DNA from: Coleophoma eucalyptorum
Taxonomy: Eukaryota; Ascomycota; Leotiomycetes; Helotiales; Dermateaceae
DNA length: 64,000 bases
Direction: 5' to 3'
Assembly: GCA_026120035.1 (NCBI GenBank)
Contig: JALRME010000002.1
Span: 1,798,001-1,862,000, forward strand
Shown piece after piece: positions 33,492 to 46,496 of the stretch; position 1 is the stretch's first letter; every line of letters starts with the position of its first letter. Under the pieces are notes generated by a model. That model had not been told where the DNA came from. It saw only the letters and a list, made by a program, of their open reading frames with translations, and searched no databases. Position numbers and translations under genes: made by a program.

Positions 33492-34331
33492 TCATCGTAA
33501 GATGAAGAAGCTGGTCCATGCACCCAGTATCAGCATGCTCAGTGTTGACCCAGTTCTGAGATTACTTGCGGCTCCCTGAATATCAAATGGACTACCGCCT
33601 CCAGAGTTTGTAAGTCCTGGCTGCTGCCCCTGGCTCGTATTCGTAGGCTTAGCTACAGTCTTACTCTTTGAGGTGCTTGCACTGTCCTTCTTCGAGGTCG
33701 TGGATGTAACGGTAGTTTGAGCTTGTGTAGTTGTTGCTTTTGCTGTTGCCACAATAGATTCGGGGGTAGTTGACGGCACAGATACAATGGTGTTGCTGCC
33801 AGAAGTTGTTTCCTCCGTTGAAGTAAAAGTAAGGACTGAGCTTATGGGAGGTATCGAAGAGAATGGTGATGAAGAGGGTGTAGTAGTGAATGAAGGCGGC
33901 TTTGAAGTCGTCTGAGCTGAAGATGCAACACTTTTACTACTTGTCGGTATGATGACTGATTGACTTGTGGCCACCGTTGACGTCTTCGTGGCTGAAGTGG
34001 TGGTTGAGGTTTTCTTATTTGAAGGGCATAGTGCCGGTATCTGGTTGCCATTGAGGATTATGCCTAGCAGGGTGGCCGCGCTGACCGACACGTCTTCACA
34101 GGCATTTATCACAGTCTGCGCCGCAGTATTAAGTCCGATTATACACGCTGCGGAACACAAATCTTCGAAGTCTGCCACAGTACAACTCGAAATCGTGGCG
34201 TCATATTTCAGTTGACATTTAATAGGGATTGATGCCGAGGTGATTTGCTGGAAATTCGCAAAGGAGAGCGCGTTCACCAGCGAGATCAAGGCTGGAAACG
34301 CAGCGGCTATGGCAAGCCTTCTGGGCTGCAT
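33492..34331 (-). CDS. Predicted GPI-anchored, Ser/Thr-rich cell-wall protein
   Basis: A single exon of 279 aa. The start MQPRRLAIAAAFPALISLVNA is a signal peptide, with cleavage expected near residue 21. The mature N-terminal ~90 residues carry six cysteines (in KCQLKYD, SSCTV, LCSAAC, INACED and ALCPS), so three disulphides are possible. A long Ser/Thr-rich region follows (~residues 108-240) and would be heavily O-mannosylated. The C-terminus has a small-residue patch, SGGGSPFDIQGAAS, and a hydrophobic tail ending STLSMLILGAWTSFFILR, as expected for a GPI signal. The cysteine spacing does not match the eight-cysteine CFEM pattern. Such proteins are typical fungal wall components; the exact function is unknown. 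Confidence 0.85.
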   Translation of the reverse strand: MQPRRLAIAAAFPALISLVNALSFANFQQITSASIPIKCQLKYDATISSCTVADFEDLCSAACIIGLNTAAQTVINACEDVSVSAATLLGIILNGNQIPALCPSNKKTSTTTSATKTSTVATSQSVIIPTSSKSVASSAQTTSKPPSFTTTPSSSPFSSIPPISSVLTFTSTEETTSGSNTIVSVPSTTPESIVATAKATTTQAQTTVTSTTSKKDSASTSKSKTVAKPTNTSQGQQPGLTNSGGGSPFDIQGAASNLRTGSTLSMLILGAWTSFFILR

Positions 34332-35676
34332 CTTGAAGTCGTTGATGCTGAGCAGAGTGAGTGCTACAGATCCCAGATTGCGAACAACCTAATGTTTAAC
34401 TGCTGGGGAGGATAGACTGTTTGTAGCAATTGCAATGCTTGCAGATCTGGAGGGGCAGGCAAAGTCCCAGCAGCGATGGTTGACAGGTGATTATGAACCA
34501 GGTTTAGAAAGGCAATGCCAAACGCTGTTGGTATCAGGATGAGGGTTTGGGCCACCAACTGCCCACGTCGTTGACGTGCAACAAACTTTGCTGGAAGGAG
34601 GGTTTGTCAATGATGATATCAGCAATTCGCTATGACCTGCTGCCGCACCGTATCTGTAGCAAGACAAGCTTAACCTTGTGGATGATCGGTTTCCAGAGAC
34701 TCCGGAACTGGTGCAGGTCTGACCGGGGCAGAGCTGATCACTGAACTGAGGGTTGTGACATCGAGCGACAAAACAAGCCCATAAAGTGAGACCAAGTTCC
34801 GAAAATACGTTTGTAGGTCGGAAGGGCAGATGTATGTTGGAGGATATCGTCTGAGCGGATAGCAAACTTAAGTAGTCATGGTAAATGTAGCTTCAACTGG
34901 TAATAATCGGCAGATATGAGGGATTTGGTAGGAGTGTCCTACCAGAGGTGCAAAAAAAACTTGGAGGAAGAGAAGGAACGAATACCACCTTGGAGAATGC
35001 CAGTTGGAAGGAAAGCCAGCTACAGGTGCACTTGACACGAAGTTGAAGCCTTACCAATGTTGCTCTCCGTGGCTCCTGAATCCGACATCCTTAATCCTTC
35101 AGCAAAAACAGAAGCTAGGAGCACTTCTCCAGCTTCGAAAATGGTCAGGAAGCCCAGATGATTGGATGCTGGAGATCCTGAAGGCGCCACATACGGTGAC
35201 CAGGACCAGTGGTAGCAAGGGTTTGGTGAAGAAGGTTGTGAACGGATGCTTTGAAACGCTTCCAGACAGCATCCGCGTTTCGACATCTGGGGGTGTTCGC
35301 TGCGTGAGGCTGCACGAGTGGAACAGCAAGAATGTTGGTTCGCGCCCGCCCAGTCGCTTAGTCAGTACAGTCCAGTCTTTTCGGACGAGATTACGCATTT
35401 TTTGCACGCAGAAAAGTGTGCGGCCTGAGGCCTGACGTTCAGCCTTTCGCCCGCCACAGCCTTGTCTGAATAGCTTCAAGCCAAAAAGACGGCCATAGGA
35501 ACAAAGACAATAGCAACAACTAATATAGCTCACTTGGCTCTCTACGGATTGTCATTGCATATCTCACCCTCTCTTTGAATCGCCGGCTCGTCCAATTGGC
35601 ATCTAATATATCCGCATATCACAAAATTTCTCTATTGTTCACCAACCCCAAGAAAGTTCCCCATCACATCTCAACC
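34332..35676. other. Divergent spacer, open frames without support
   Basis: This region holds the promoters of the GPI protein gene and the small e(y)2-like gene. Overlapping open frames on both strands at 35004-35533 (143 and 144 codons) have no recognised motif, and each may be the other's shadow. I do not call them genes. Confidence 0.4.
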
Positions 35677-36235
35677 ATGGCATCAGAACCTACGACGCCC
35701 GTCCGAGTTCCTAAAGCTGCTTCCACCTACTCAGCGAACACACAGGATCCTGAGCTACGCTCTCAAATAAATACCGTGCTTCTAAAGGATGGCCATGTTA
35801 CTAGGTATAGCTTTCTTCTTCCCACTCTCTACCGAGTCCGAAACACCCCAGGATCACTGCTCGCAAACTGCTCGCCTAATACTAGGGATATGTGCTAATT
35901 AGGAGAATAGAATCCAAGAATCTATGCTTCACGCCCTCAACGCCTCACCCACAAACTGGCCGACGATCATCCAAAACCACGCCTTAGATCTCTTACGCTC
36001 AGGCGACTGCACAACATTTCCGCAACTGATGTCAAGGGTACTGGAAGATGTGCGAAGAGATACGCAGAAGGAGCAAAAGGAGGCTAATGAGGGAGAGAAA
36101 GCACAAACAAATGGGACATCGACAGGAAACGGGACCTTGGAGAAAGCGAGTTTGGCGTTACCGAAACCTGTGGTTGAGGAGGGTGTCAGGATTACGAGAG
36201 AGTGCCTGGAGATGGTCTGTGAGGTTGGGGAATGA
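35677..36235 (+). CDS. Small helical protein, possible e(y)2/Sus1-like factor
   Basis: Two exons, 35677-35804 and 35911-36235, give 150 aa. The 106-nt intron has donor GTATAG, a CTAAT branch point and acceptor AATAG; the join restores HVTRIQESMLHALNASP. The core follows the order seen in e(y)2/Sus1 (EnY2) proteins: LRSQINTVLLKDG, then a helix with W at WPTIIQNHALDLL, then CTTFPQLMSRVLEDV, and a final VVEEGVRITRECLEMV resembling their end. Sus1 acts in the SAGA deubiquitinase module and in TREX-2 mRNA export. Here a ~45-residue Lys/Glu/Asn-rich insert precedes the last helix, and the protein is ~50 residues longer than yeast Sus1. I regard the family as plausible, not proven; it may instead be a Pezizomycotina-specific relative. 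Confidence 0.7.
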
Positions 36236-36743
36236 TTCAAGTGAATAACATGATTTGCTTTTGCTGGGATGGCGTGGGAATAAGGTGCAGAGTTGGTTCA
36301 GATCTCGTATACACTTTGGTAGACGTCCACAACATCCTCCGAGATAGAACTTGGAGGTCCAGGTTCTCCTATGAGCCCTGGATCATGGCTACTACTTATG
36401 ACGATCTCCATTTAGGGGAATGGTGCCTGTCCCAACCGTCTATAGGGTTCACTATATACTCATGTATTCTACTCGTACGGGATGGTGTTGATAGTGGTCA
36501 CAGGACGTGCATCATGGAACGGCGTTTGGGAAAATGCAAATTTATTGGACAATCTATGGGAAACCATGACTGAGAGCTGCCTTTAAAGAGAAATTACACT
36601 CCTGGCAAAATCGTGATGCTAATGTGCCACAACATTGTAGTCTACCACTACCAAGGTCTTGTTCGACTCCATGACCCCGTGCAGTGCCCCAGCCCTAACC
36701 GTCGAGTCGAGTATGCATTCAAAAAGAAAATTAGAATACAGTT
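36236..36743. other. Tail-to-tail spacer before CDC48
   Basis: These 508 bp between converging stop codons should contain both 3' UTRs. No gene or repeat seen. Confidence 0.5.
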
Positions 36744-39489
<2,746 letters not shown>

Positions 39490-40483
39490 CTTGACGTCCC
39501 GTTGGTATGATAGATCTAAGTTCCAGAGGTAATGTAGACAGGGTCTATATGGCGTGCCTTGAGATGGCGATGTGAATGGAAATTAGGATTCCGCGATCAA
39601 TCAATGAATCGGGAAAGATCGATCGTGGATGGAGTTGTTGGTATGAGAGGGTGGAGAGGTAGATGTGGTTGAGGTTGTAGAGAGCTGTTCCTGAGAGCGA
39701 TGATGCTATAAGGTAGGTATGCTATCGCTTAAGGCGACGAACTAAGGCTAGTGGCTCCTGGAAGGTTGTAGAAGCGTGAGAAGCTTAGATATCTCTTCAG
39801 GCAGAAAGGACTACGACTCTCCCCGAAAATACGCCCCAGGTTCACCTTGTACCACTACGCCTTTATGTACCGGTTCTGGATGAGACAAAACTCGCCTCTA
39901 AGCTACCATTCCGTTCGGAATCTGGCTACGGTCCGCTGAATTTTCCATAAGCATTAGACAATGTGGCCTTGGACGATGGCCGTGAGAACGAGTCATGGGG
40001 CAACTCGCAAGTTCACGTCTATTGGAAACTGCTTTACCTATCGCCGCAAGGCATTTTGCGCGATGAAATCCGAGGCTACCAACCTACACCCGAAGAAAAT
40101 GGTGCAGTATACGGACCACCGGATTCTCTCTAGCAATTCTTCGAGGTTTCCCTGTCGACTTTCCAACAACTTGGCACATGCATGTACATCATCATTTGGT
40201 CGCATAACTGTCAAATCGCAGAAGTAACTGCATTACCTGCAAGCATTGTAGCAAACGAACAACCAAATTTGTGCTAACCATTGAATTGTTAGATGGGTAT
40301 CCGATTGCACCATATCTAACTCAACCGTATCGGTACTTTCTTCCTGGATACCGTGGAATTTCCTCCCACCCATAAAGCCATAAATCAATCAACTGCAAGA
40401 ATCCAAAAGCCTAAGTTAAACTCCCAACCCTGTCTCCTTTCATCCACCCCCCCCCCTATCCCCCTCCATTCCATTACTCTGTC
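39490..40483. other. CDC48 promoter region
   Basis: This 1 kb region lies upstream of CDC48 and downstream of the small hidden gene, both on the minus strand. A GAAGCGTGAGAAGCTT stretch near 39770 has spaced GAA units like part of a heat-shock element, but the match is weak. A run of ten C lies at 40447-40456. No gene seen. Confidence 0.45.
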
Positions 40484-40946
40484 TCAAGATGCGAAGTCCC
40501 TAGTCATTATCTCATTACATTTCGGCGATGGGAATGTCCATGCCTTCCTTCTCCAACCCAAGAATCCCAAGCTCGCACGATCGGCAACGGGAATACAATC
40601 GATAAACCCACGAACATCTGGAGCCTGCACGACATGCATCTCAACCATTTCTCGAGTCATGATTCCCAAGCCGGCCGTGGTTGTAGCCCCAGCAGCGATC
40701 CGTTCATGGCGATAAGCTCGCGGCAGCCAGGAAATGTGAAGCCAAGAGGGTAAGGCCGGGGTGGATCGGACGTGGTTCAGGACGTGGTTGTGGCTGGAGA
40801 TGTCAAATGATCTAGTTTTGAGTTAGTAAAGCTCGAATCTATTAATGCTTTTAAGCAACCAGATATCCCACTCACGCAGAGGAAGAGATGGATGCTTGTG
40901 AGCTTTGTCTTGTGAGTGTGGAGAAGCTGGCAGCAGAGACTGACAT
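40484..40946 (-). CDS. Small two-exon gene, unknown function (model recovered by splicing)
   Basis: Exons 40946-40876 and 40811-40484 give 132 aa. The 64-nt intron has strong signals: donor GTGAGT, a perfect TACTAAC branch point and acceptor CTAG. Exon 1 encodes a Ser-rich start (MSVSAASFSTLTRQSSQA). Exon 2 continues in frame for 109 codons, through LPSWLHISWLPRAYRHERIA, TTTAGLGIMTREMVEMHVVQ and LGFLGWRRKAWTFPSPKCNE, to a TGA stop. I recognise no domain; the sequence has no signal peptide, and only one cysteine pair could form (two Cys). Support comes from splice signals, reading-frame continuity and a natural amino-acid composition, not homology. An overlapping plus-strand frame (40353-40715) has poorer composition and no start context, and I treat it as the shadow. 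Confidence 0.5.
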
Positions 40947-42508
40947 GCTTTGCGCACGCTCTTCAAAGTCCGAGATATCAGAGAGTAGAGTTTGGTAACG
41001 TCCCAACGAACTAAGTGATAGCTCAATATAAGGGCTCTAATAATTTGATAAGATAAGCAAGAGTAAAGTAGATGACTGTCCGTAAAGACTCGACTGCGTT
41101 GCTCTCTTGAGATGGAAGAGTTATAAGCGTGACCGTAAATAGTGAAGCATCACCAAGCACGAGGAACCAATGCTCTTATATGCTTCCCCCAAACCGAACC
41201 ATCCCTTGTCACACAAAAGATTAAATGAACCGATTCTAGCATCTTGATATCAGCTATGATGTAGGTGTAAGTCTCAACCACAGTGGACGAAAAGTCTTTC
41301 GCTGGCTGGCTGGCTGGCTGGCTGGTGATTCTCAAGATGCGTGCTGCGCCCCATAGACCTCATCCACATCTACAACCCAGCCTGCGAATATGCACCACAG
41401 TGTGGGTGTGGCTTGAGACCATGATCAGATCATGGAAAAGTGATTAAGATGTGATAGATTTTGCATGAGGGCGTTCCTCAGCGATTGAGAAGGAAGTCTA
41501 TTTCCATCCATTACCATTATCACCTCTCTCCCTTCACGGATATCTTTCGATGAATGTCTATAGGTACAGTGTGCGAACAGTATTGATTTTGCGCCCGCGG
41601 GCATCTGCTCTGCCCATAGCAGAGGAACCGCTTTCTTCTAGGCCCGTATTACTGGGGGGAGCAGTAAGCAGCAGGACCATTGTGCCGCACAGCAAATGCT
41701 TCTAGAGCCCTCATAAGCCTCTGGCCCCCAAAGACACCCCCGCTCTGCCCGCCCGCACCAGTCTTTCAGGTACAGGCACAACAGGCACAATGACGGAGAC
41801 CCATCAGGAATGGAGGCACTGCTTTAAGGACTTTGGTCGTGATGAGGTCATAGTGTCAATACTCCTCTCCTCCCATGTCCTTCGAATATGTGTACTTTGG
41901 TTTGTGTTTGCAGGAGTCGAGGCGAGGCTTTTGATGGTTCTACCGTACAGCAACCAACCAGTCTAGCACAAGCACAGGCCTGTGTACGAACCACCCCTCG
42001 CCCCCCCCCCTTTCCCAGGACGACCGAAAGAATCTGTGGAAGGCACGTTCGTCAATACACTAACTGATGATCTGCCGGCGAAAGCAAGGTCACCCAATCA
42101 ACCGCCTTGAGATCAGACTTGCAACAAAACTTAAGATCCATCAAATCAAATTGGACATCGTGATCCGGTGTGGGCTGGGCGACGGCGGGAAGACAGGCAG
42201 TGGGCAGCGAGCGACTTGGTGGGGCAGCTAACCAATAGAGCAAGTGTAGAATGAGACACATAGAGACCTATCGCGCGTGATTTTGAAGAAATATGGTGAG
42301 ACAAAGTGATGAGTTTTTAACTGTGTATTTTCTATGTTCCCCCTAATGGGTTTCTATAAATCATATGCCCAAGAACGCCTTTCATAACCCGTTCATTGTG
42401 TCATAACATGGTCCAACTCCTATTTGTTATGCAAATTTATGCCCCTACACCTCATCAGGAAGAGAGAAATGAATCAGAAAGCGAAAACTAAAAGTGGTAT
42501 CATAAGAA
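40947..42508. other. Intergenic region with a CTGG repeat, no gene seen
   Basis: This 1.56 kb stretch separates two minus-strand genes. It holds a CTGG microsatellite at 41301-41325 and a ten-C run at 42001-42010. Short open frames only. Confidence 0.5.
41301..41325. repeat. CTGG tetranucleotide microsatellite
   Basis: Six tandem GCTG units without interruption, in intergenic DNA. A candidate polymorphic marker; no function is implied. Confidence 0.85.
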
Positions 42509-44014
42509 TCAAAAGAAAACACTCCGCTTCTTCTGGAGCCTGTCATTTCTTCCTCCTACCCCGAAAAATCCACTTGAAGTTGCACTCCCTTGTCCCGGTG
42601 TTTGCAGATATGGCGAGGCTTGTCTCTGTGGCCTGTTAAAAAGGGTGTTGAATATCGGGTTGGCTGGGTGGTTGGGGGGTTGTGCTGATGGTGTGCTCTG
42701 AGGGCGTGGCGTAGGAGCAGGATATGAATGAGGTGCAGTTTGATATTGAGGCATTCCAGGATTTCCTGGAGCAAACTGCTGTTGCTGGAAATACTGTGGT
42801 TGTTGTGGCCTCGGCGGTGTAGGTGGTGCAAAATGCACTTGAGGTCCTGCACCTGTAACACCGTACTGTTTCCGTAGTCTTTCGGTCTCTTTGGCAACCT
42901 CCGCATCTTTCCTTCTCTGTTCCTTTTCCTCGGCCTCAAGCATCTTCTTGATCCTTTTTTGTTCCTCCCGTTCCATCTTCTCTCTTTCTCTTTCTTCTGC
43001 TTCCACTAGTGCTTTCAGACGCGCTGTCTCGGCGTCAATTTCCCATTGTGTTCTCGCATTTGCGGGCGGCGGCCTTGACGAGGCCTGCTGGGGTCTTGCA
43101 TTGCTTTGGGCATTGACTTGAGATGCTGGGGCGCCATTCTGTCGTGGTGGTGTAGGAAGTATGCCTCCGGACATAACTGGTCCCGGAGGTGAAGAGTTTT
43201 GTCTACCGTTGCTGGTGAGTGCAAGGCCGCTGTTCTTTCGTTTAGTTGTAGGAGCGGGTGATTGAATATTGAACATCTCTCGGCTTGCATTGAAGAACAC
43301 ATCCTTGATAACTGTCGCACCAAGGAGAAGCACCACCTCCAAGCCCTTAAGATCCTCGACTTCTACCCTATGCATGTTTGGTTCGTAGATTGTAAGATTT
43401 TTTCCGCTCTTAAACATTGCCACCATGATATCAGGCTCCTTGTTCTTTCTTCCATCTGTTGTCTTACCCACCAAAACACAAGAGATATCCTTTGACAGTT
43501 TGCCATCTCTCCTCCATTTGAATGTAATCTTAGGTGTTATATCTGAAGCCGCAGGGTCACTTTGACTCCTATCAAGAGCCGAGGCTGAAGGAACTCGGAA
43601 TGTGTTTTGAGGCATCTGGAATTCCCAATAGGCTGAAGAATTCCATGATCCAGGTATCTGTTTCACCGTAATTTGCTGGTCCGGGTTATAGAGCTGGATA
43701 ATGAAGTTGTTGGGCACAATGGGTACAGGAGGTGGGGGCACTCCATTCTGCGCCCGAATCTCTGCCTGCGAAAGGGTTGGCTGAGTCCATTCAGGCTCCA
43801 CCAGAACCTCCGCAAACAAGACCTCCGGGTTGTAGGAGTCGTAAAGGGCTACTCCATATCTGTTATGTGAGGCAGGTAGCTCAGGGTCCGGGCGTCGAAG
43901 TGTATATTCTGGTTGTAGTTCAGAGCCCTGCTGGCTGAGGTAGATGGTACTTGAATGCGGGCTCTCGGAGGCGGAAGGCTTTATGTAAAAGGTTGGAAGG
44001 TTCTCATCGAGCAT
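42509..44014 (-). CDS. Conserved-looking fungal protein, beta-rich N-terminus and charged coiled coil
   Basis: A single exon of 501 aa from the chosen start (MLDENLPTFYIKPSASE). The frame remains open to an ATG at 44167, but the extra 51 residues look like translated UTR. The N-terminal ~260 residues read like a folded, strand-rich domain (STIYLSQQGSELQPEYTLRR, NRYGVALYDSYNPEVLFAEV, FIIQLYNPDQQITVKQIPGS, PKITFKWRRDGKLSKDIS) and end with EVVLLLGATVIKDVFFN. A linker leads to a Lys/Glu helix (~residues 330-395, with EAEEREREKMEREEQKRIKK) that should be a coiled coil. The tail is Gln/Pro-rich and ends RLQKKRSVFF. I believe this is a widespread Pezizomycotina protein, but I know no name or function for it. 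Confidence 0.8.
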   Translation of the reverse strand: MLDENLPTFYIKPSASESPHSSTIYLSQQGSELQPEYTLRRPDPELPASHNRYGVALYDSYNPEVLFAEVLVEPEWTQPTLSQAEIRAQNGVPPPPVPIVPNNFIIQLYNPDQQITVKQIPGSWNSSAYWEFQMPQNTFRVPSASALDRSQSDPAASDITPKITFKWRRDGKLSKDISCVLVGKTTDGRKNKEPDIMVAMFKSGKNLTIYEPNMHRVEVEDLKGLEVVLLLGATVIKDVFFNASREMFNIQSPAPTTKRKNSGLALTSNGRQNSSPPGPVMSGGILPTPPRQNGAPASQVNAQSNARPQQASSRPPPANARTQWEIDAETARLKALVEAEEREREKMEREEQKRIKKMLEAEEKEQRRKDAEVAKETERLRKQYGVTGAGPQVHFAPPTPPRPQQPQYFQQQQFAPGNPGMPQYQTAPHSYPAPTPRPQSTPSAQPPNHPANPIFNTLFNRPQRQASPYLQTPGQGSATSSGFFGVGGRNDRLQKKRSVFF

Positions 44015-44973
44015 CTTGACGTTCGCCGCACGTACAGCAGCGGCCAAGGTCCTACAGGTTGCTCTTGTTTGTAGGGCAAATGGTATGAATAGATAGAGGT
44101 AGAGTGCTCCGTACTGGTAAGGGCTTTGGGTCAAGACTCTAATCGCATGAATAAATGTAGGTAACAAGAGTTGCTTTTGTTACCTGGGGCTTAGGAGGTC
44201 TTGAGGAAAGCTCCTGGTATGAGGCTGAGTACTTCCGCTGCTTAAACGAAGAATGCGACCATCATCTATAAATGGATCTTTACATCATTCAACCCGAGAC
44301 CCCTGAAACAAATGATCACGTGAAAAGCCAGACGCATAATGTGATTGGGTCTTGTCACTCGGAAACACCTTGGCACGCGTGAGTATCAAGGTATCAAGGA
44401 ACTCAGTACTGTGTTAGGCCGATGCAGATAGATGCAGAAGAAGCTGCGGGAATGCACCGCGGTGTATAAGAAGGAGGGAGACTGTTGAGTTTGGCCATTG
44501 CGGTCTTCACATCACAAACTTCATGTTACGCTACCAATAGACTGATCATGGAGAGAGGTTGAGATCGAAGTCAGTCTATCCATCGGTTCCCTGCTGGCAC
44601 ATCAATGCTTATAACTTGCACATAACCGAGTAGGCTCAGAGCTGGAAGGCGGTGAGGTACCAAAGGAGGCTAGGTACGAGGCGCCTGTCCTTCGCTGGAG
44701 GACAGCAGATTTGGCTACAGGCTTCTTAGTAATATTCGCTCTGCTCGTTCCGCTTGTTCCTTTATCAAACCCCATGACCAAGGACATCATTATACCGGGT
44801 CAAGTCACTCGGTGGAAGAACAGATGTTTGCACAAATTGGTTAAGTACCATCTCGTCTGGTAATGGTCAATCGACTCTCATTAGACTTTAAATGCATAGC
44901 AACCCTCAGCTCTCAGCTCCACCATGTCCAAAGCCGTTTCTTCTTCCAAGACCGACAATCTTTACCAAGGCTC
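44015..44973. other. Spacer between two minus-strand genes
   Basis: It holds the 5' flank of the unknown 501-aa gene and the 3' flank of the GNAT gene. A 62-codon minus-strand frame at 44602-44790 has no recognisable feature and is not called. Confidence 0.45.
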
Positions 44974-46496
44974 TCAGCTTGTCTTAGGGTCTCTGACCAT
45001 ACAAAATAGTTTGCATATATCTCCATCATCCTCGCAATCCATTCCTTTTACGAAATGGAAGCCCATGGACTCATATATTTTCATATTCGGCACATCCCGA
45101 CTTGATTCAAGGTAGCATTTAACGCCTTCTTCATCCGCCTTTTTGGTAACTTCACCAGCAAGAAGCTTCCCAATTCCTTTGCCTTGCTGGCCTGGAAGAA
45201 CGACCATAATGTTCAGAAAATAATATCCTTTGGGGTCAGTCCAGATCTCAGATTGAGCCTCTGCTTGCTTCTGTTTCCATATGTAATAGCGCTATGCATT
45301 CAGTCAGCTCTCTGGAACTGCTGGAACTGCTCATACATGCAAGGGAAGCCATAAAAAAAAGGGTGTCAAAAGCTGAGGATCATACCTTAATTCTTATGGC
45401 ATTCCTCTCCTGAGTCAACACACGCAAGCTTTTGCTATGTGGACGGTAGGCATAGTGTAGTTCTTTTACCAAAAGAGCCAGAGGTCATGCAAGGGTTTTA
45501 AAGCATATCCAAGATCGTCGTAGATCGCTCAGTCTTCCCTGATGCTTTGCTTTGATGCGCAGCGATAATTTGAGATGAAGAGTTCGAACGAACTTGGCTT
45601 TATCTTTTCATCGCTCCGGAAGTCCAGGACTAACCTTGGCTCCTCCAATGGTGATACTGCACTTGCGGCATCCGGGAAGAGGTTGCTTCCTACCGTCTCT
45701 AGTAGCGGTGATCAAGAACCGCAGATCACTACTGAAACTAGCATGACAGCAGACGTGTTCAGGATGCCAAAGATATTGCGAAAGACCTCGGCCATAGAGA
45801 AGTTCGTTGCCTTCTCGAAATCAATGACAAGGGGAGTCAAATGGCCCTGAAAGCACCATTTATAGTAGGGTTTACAAAATCAAAGACACACCTTGACATT
45901 AAGTCCACCTCTTCCATACCAAACATTCATGCACACTTGCTGGCTCCATAGCTTCCAGCCTTCGAACCACTCACCCCAGGTTTCCTTCTCATCTGCCGGC
46001 TTAGGGGGCAACCAGCATGAAATTCCAAGGACTTTGTCAGGGTGATCTGAGGCCTTGTCCTTTGCCACATAGAAGAGAGCATTCCGAATCCCCCATCGAC
46101 AACGAATGCCCAAAGAAACCGAGTTTCTCGTTAATGAGAGCTGTTGTTTGTTAGACCAAGTGAATCTTAACAATGATCTTCCCCGATCCATAGAATGCAG
46201 GCGACAATGACGAGCAGAGCAAGGAGCGGGTGGCTGAGAGCCAGTGCAATGGAACTTTGAAACGCCATACGAAGACTTGTTGGTGGTCAAGGAAGCGTGA
46301 CGAAGCACTTGTTTCGCCAGGCTAGAGTGCCAAGCGTAGGAGCTACGAGTCTGAGGTACAAGCGGAGGTGGACACGCACCTTCTTGCGGTCGTTGAAGAC
46401 CCACAGGTTGTAAGGATCGTTGGCAAATGCTTCTTGAATCGCGGTTATGGCTCCTGGAATGTCATGCTCGGTGAGGGGGGAGATAGTGATGGCCAT
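44974..46496 (-). CDS. GNAT-family N-acetyltransferase with two long introns
   Basis: Exons 46496-46380, 46140-45892 and 45291-44974 give 227 aa, a usual length for fungal GNAT proteins. Exon 1 encodes MAITISPLTEHDIPGAITAI and AFANDPYNLWVF, the typical opening. Exon 2 encodes RCRWGIRNALFYVAKDKASD and GISCWLPP (motif C/D region). Exon 3 has FLNIMVVLPGQQGKGIGKLL, the acetyl-CoA-binding motif A (QxxGxG), then YLESSRDVPNMKIYESMGF, motif B. All joins are in phase 0. The introns are 239 and 600 nt, four to ten times longer than the norm in this window, and both contain open reading segments, so other splice forms may exist. The substrate is unknown. Confidence 0.75.

Noticed and set aside
33492..34331. 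CFEM domain in the GPI-anchored protein
   Set aside because: Only six cysteines are found in the N-terminal domain and the spacing does not fit the eight-cysteine CFEM pattern.
35004..35533. Opposed open frames of 143 and 144 codons
   Set aside because: They shadow each other, neither shows a family pattern, and the region is the promoter of the neighbouring gene.
39760..39800. Possible heat-shock element upstream of CDC48
   Set aside because: The spaced GAA units do not form a proper alternating nGAAnnTTCn array.
44602..44790. 62-codon minus-strand frame
   Set aside because: Too short, with no motif, no signal peptide and no splice partner.
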